Assembly: GCA_003232595.1 (NCBI GenBank)
Contig: QIIJ01000372.1
Location: forward strand, 1 to 6,608
Origin: Aurantimonadaceae bacterium
GTDB taxonomy: Bacteria > Pseudomonadota > Alphaproteobacteria > Rhizobiales > Rhizobiaceae
Direction: 5' to 3'
DNA length: 6,608 bases
The notes beneath the pieces were generated by a model, which was not told the origin of the DNA, did no database searches, and was given only the letters and a program-made list of their open reading frames with translations. Shown here piece by piece: positions 6,075-6,608 of the stretch; position 1 is the first letter of the stretch, and every line of letters starts with the position of its first letter. A program made the position numbers and the translations under genes.

Positions 6075-6608
6075 TCACTTGCTTAATCCTTCAACTATTC
6101 TGGCCAGCGCCAGCATGCCCGGATCGTCGAGGCCAATACTTTTGTCGCCATACATGCGGGCCCTGCCAAGGCGCGATTTTTGCCCGCGAAAATCGTCAAG
6201 CGACTGGTTGATGGCTTTTCTTGCGGTATCCAGCAACGCGCCCGGTTGGTCAAGTCCATCGGTTGCCAAACGCATGGCATCCAGCGCATCGAGCACGGTT
6301 TTATCGCCAATCGACCCCTTGCCACGCTGCTTCATGGCGTCCAGTGCTCCTGACAACAATGATGATATCTGTGACCATTCAATCTCATTGTTTCCCTTGC
6401 AGGTTTTTGCCGCACTCATCAAAGCCGTTGCAAACAGGGTGCCATAACTTGAACCGGAAATGCGGGTGAATTCTTTTGCGCATTGTAACAATGCCATGCC
6501 GACATCTTCCGGAAGCTCATCTGAAATTGCCGCAAGGGCCGCCATGCCACGATCAAGCGTAATGCCCAGATCGCCGTCACCAAGCCTGCCGTCGGCTGCA
6601 TTTAATTC
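6075..6608 (-). CDS. dhaL: Dihydroxyacetone kinase ADP-binding subunit DhaL-like (DAK2 domain), 5' end outside the window
   Basis: DhaL is the nucleotide-binding subunit of split dihydroxyacetone kinases; related proteins act on other trioses or tetroses such as erythrulose. The frame is open to the right edge and 177 residues are visible against about 200-210 for the family, so the gene starts beyond the window. The ATG at 6545 is internal, because the diagnostic motif LNAADGRLGDGDLGITLDRG lies upstream of it and supplies the Mg-nucleotide-binding aspartates. Other family blocks are SGSSYGTLFATALMSAA, GKGSIGDKTVLDAL, and the C-terminal GRARMYGDKSIGLDDPGMLAL. The common DGDHG reads DGDLG here, which suggests a subgroup different from E. 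coli DhaL. It ends EGLSK and its TGA overlaps the GTG of the next small ORF. A DhaK partner would be expected just upstream, outside the window. ATP- versus PTS-driven phosphorylation cannot be told from this fragment. Confidence 0.9.
   Translation of the reverse strand, partial: ELNAADGRLGDGDLGITLDRGMAALAAISDELPEDVGMALLQCAKEFTRISGSSYGTLFATALMSAAKTCKGNNEIEWSQISSLLSGALDAMKQRGKGSIGDKTVLDALDAMRLATDGLDQPGALLDTARKAINQSLDDFRGQKSRLGRARMYGDKSIGLDDPGMLALARIVEGLSK

Larger units (their letters stand above)
5935..6078 (-). pseudogene. 47-codon ORF, possible stump of an FGGY-type carbohydrate kinase
   Basis: This ORF starts at GTG 6078, inside the overlap GTGA with the dhaL stop, and ends at TAA 5935, past the fucU start. 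Such tight packing on both sides suggests a position once filled by a real gene. Residues 7-14 (YFIGVDGG) look like the N-terminal phosphate-binding strand of FGGY or related sugar kinases (IGVDxGT). Residues 27-38 (YKAYSRAYCALK) resemble the C-terminal helix with which such kinases often finish. The roughly 450 residues expected between them are absent. A perfect inverted repeat (6002-6018) lies between the two parts. FGGY kinases are plausible neighbours of fucU, because E. coli FucU acts ahead of the FGGY kinase FucK. It could instead be a genuine small protein or an assembly collapse. The start and end resemblances are short, so the family call is tentative. Confidence 0.45.

Overview
All seven recognisable genes and one very small ORF in this window lie on the minus strand. 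Read in the direction of transcription, the order is: dhaL (cut by the right edge), a 47-codon ORF, fucU, msrA, a DUF302 protein, omp19, zapE, a D-alanyl-D-alanine carboxypeptidase, and a cobW-type GTPase (cut by the left edge and frameshifted). I saw no tRNA, rRNA, CRISPR array, transposase or phage gene.

The best guide to the organism is the lipoprotein at 3554-4102. Its C-terminal domain follows the Brucella Omp19 / Inh protease-inhibitor pattern almost residue for residue, and it sits directly upstream of zapE. That pairing, together with the proline-rich tail of the carboxypeptidase, points to an alphaproteobacterium of the Hyphomicrobiales (Rhizobiales). Base composition looks close to balanced by eye, so a GC-rich soil rhizobium or AT-rich Bartonella is less likely. 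This assignment is inference.

Right block (5487-6608): a sugar or triose module. dhaL, the small ORF and fucU are chained by start/stop overlaps (GTGA at 6075-6078, 8 nt at 5935-5942), as in one translationally coupled operon. The 47-codon ORF begins like an FGGY-type carbohydrate kinase and has a tail that could also come from such a kinase, so it may be the stump of a kinase gene that lost nearly all of its interior.

Middle block (4223-5388): two exported proteins, a methionine-S-sulfoxide reductase with a signal peptide and a small DUF302 protein. The spacer in front of msrA carries a perfect 8-bp inverted repeat that could be an operator.

Left block (1-4102): an envelope and division cluster. 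omp19 has its own candidate promoter, followed closely by zapE (36 nt), the carboxypeptidase (44 nt) and cobW (1-nt overlap), so these four may be cotranscribed. The cobW coding region needs a one-base frame change near 610 to read as a full protein.

I do not see a previously undescribed multi-gene system. The points most worth a second look are the possible kinase stump between dhaL and fucU, the cobW frameshift, and the inverted repeat upstream of msrA.
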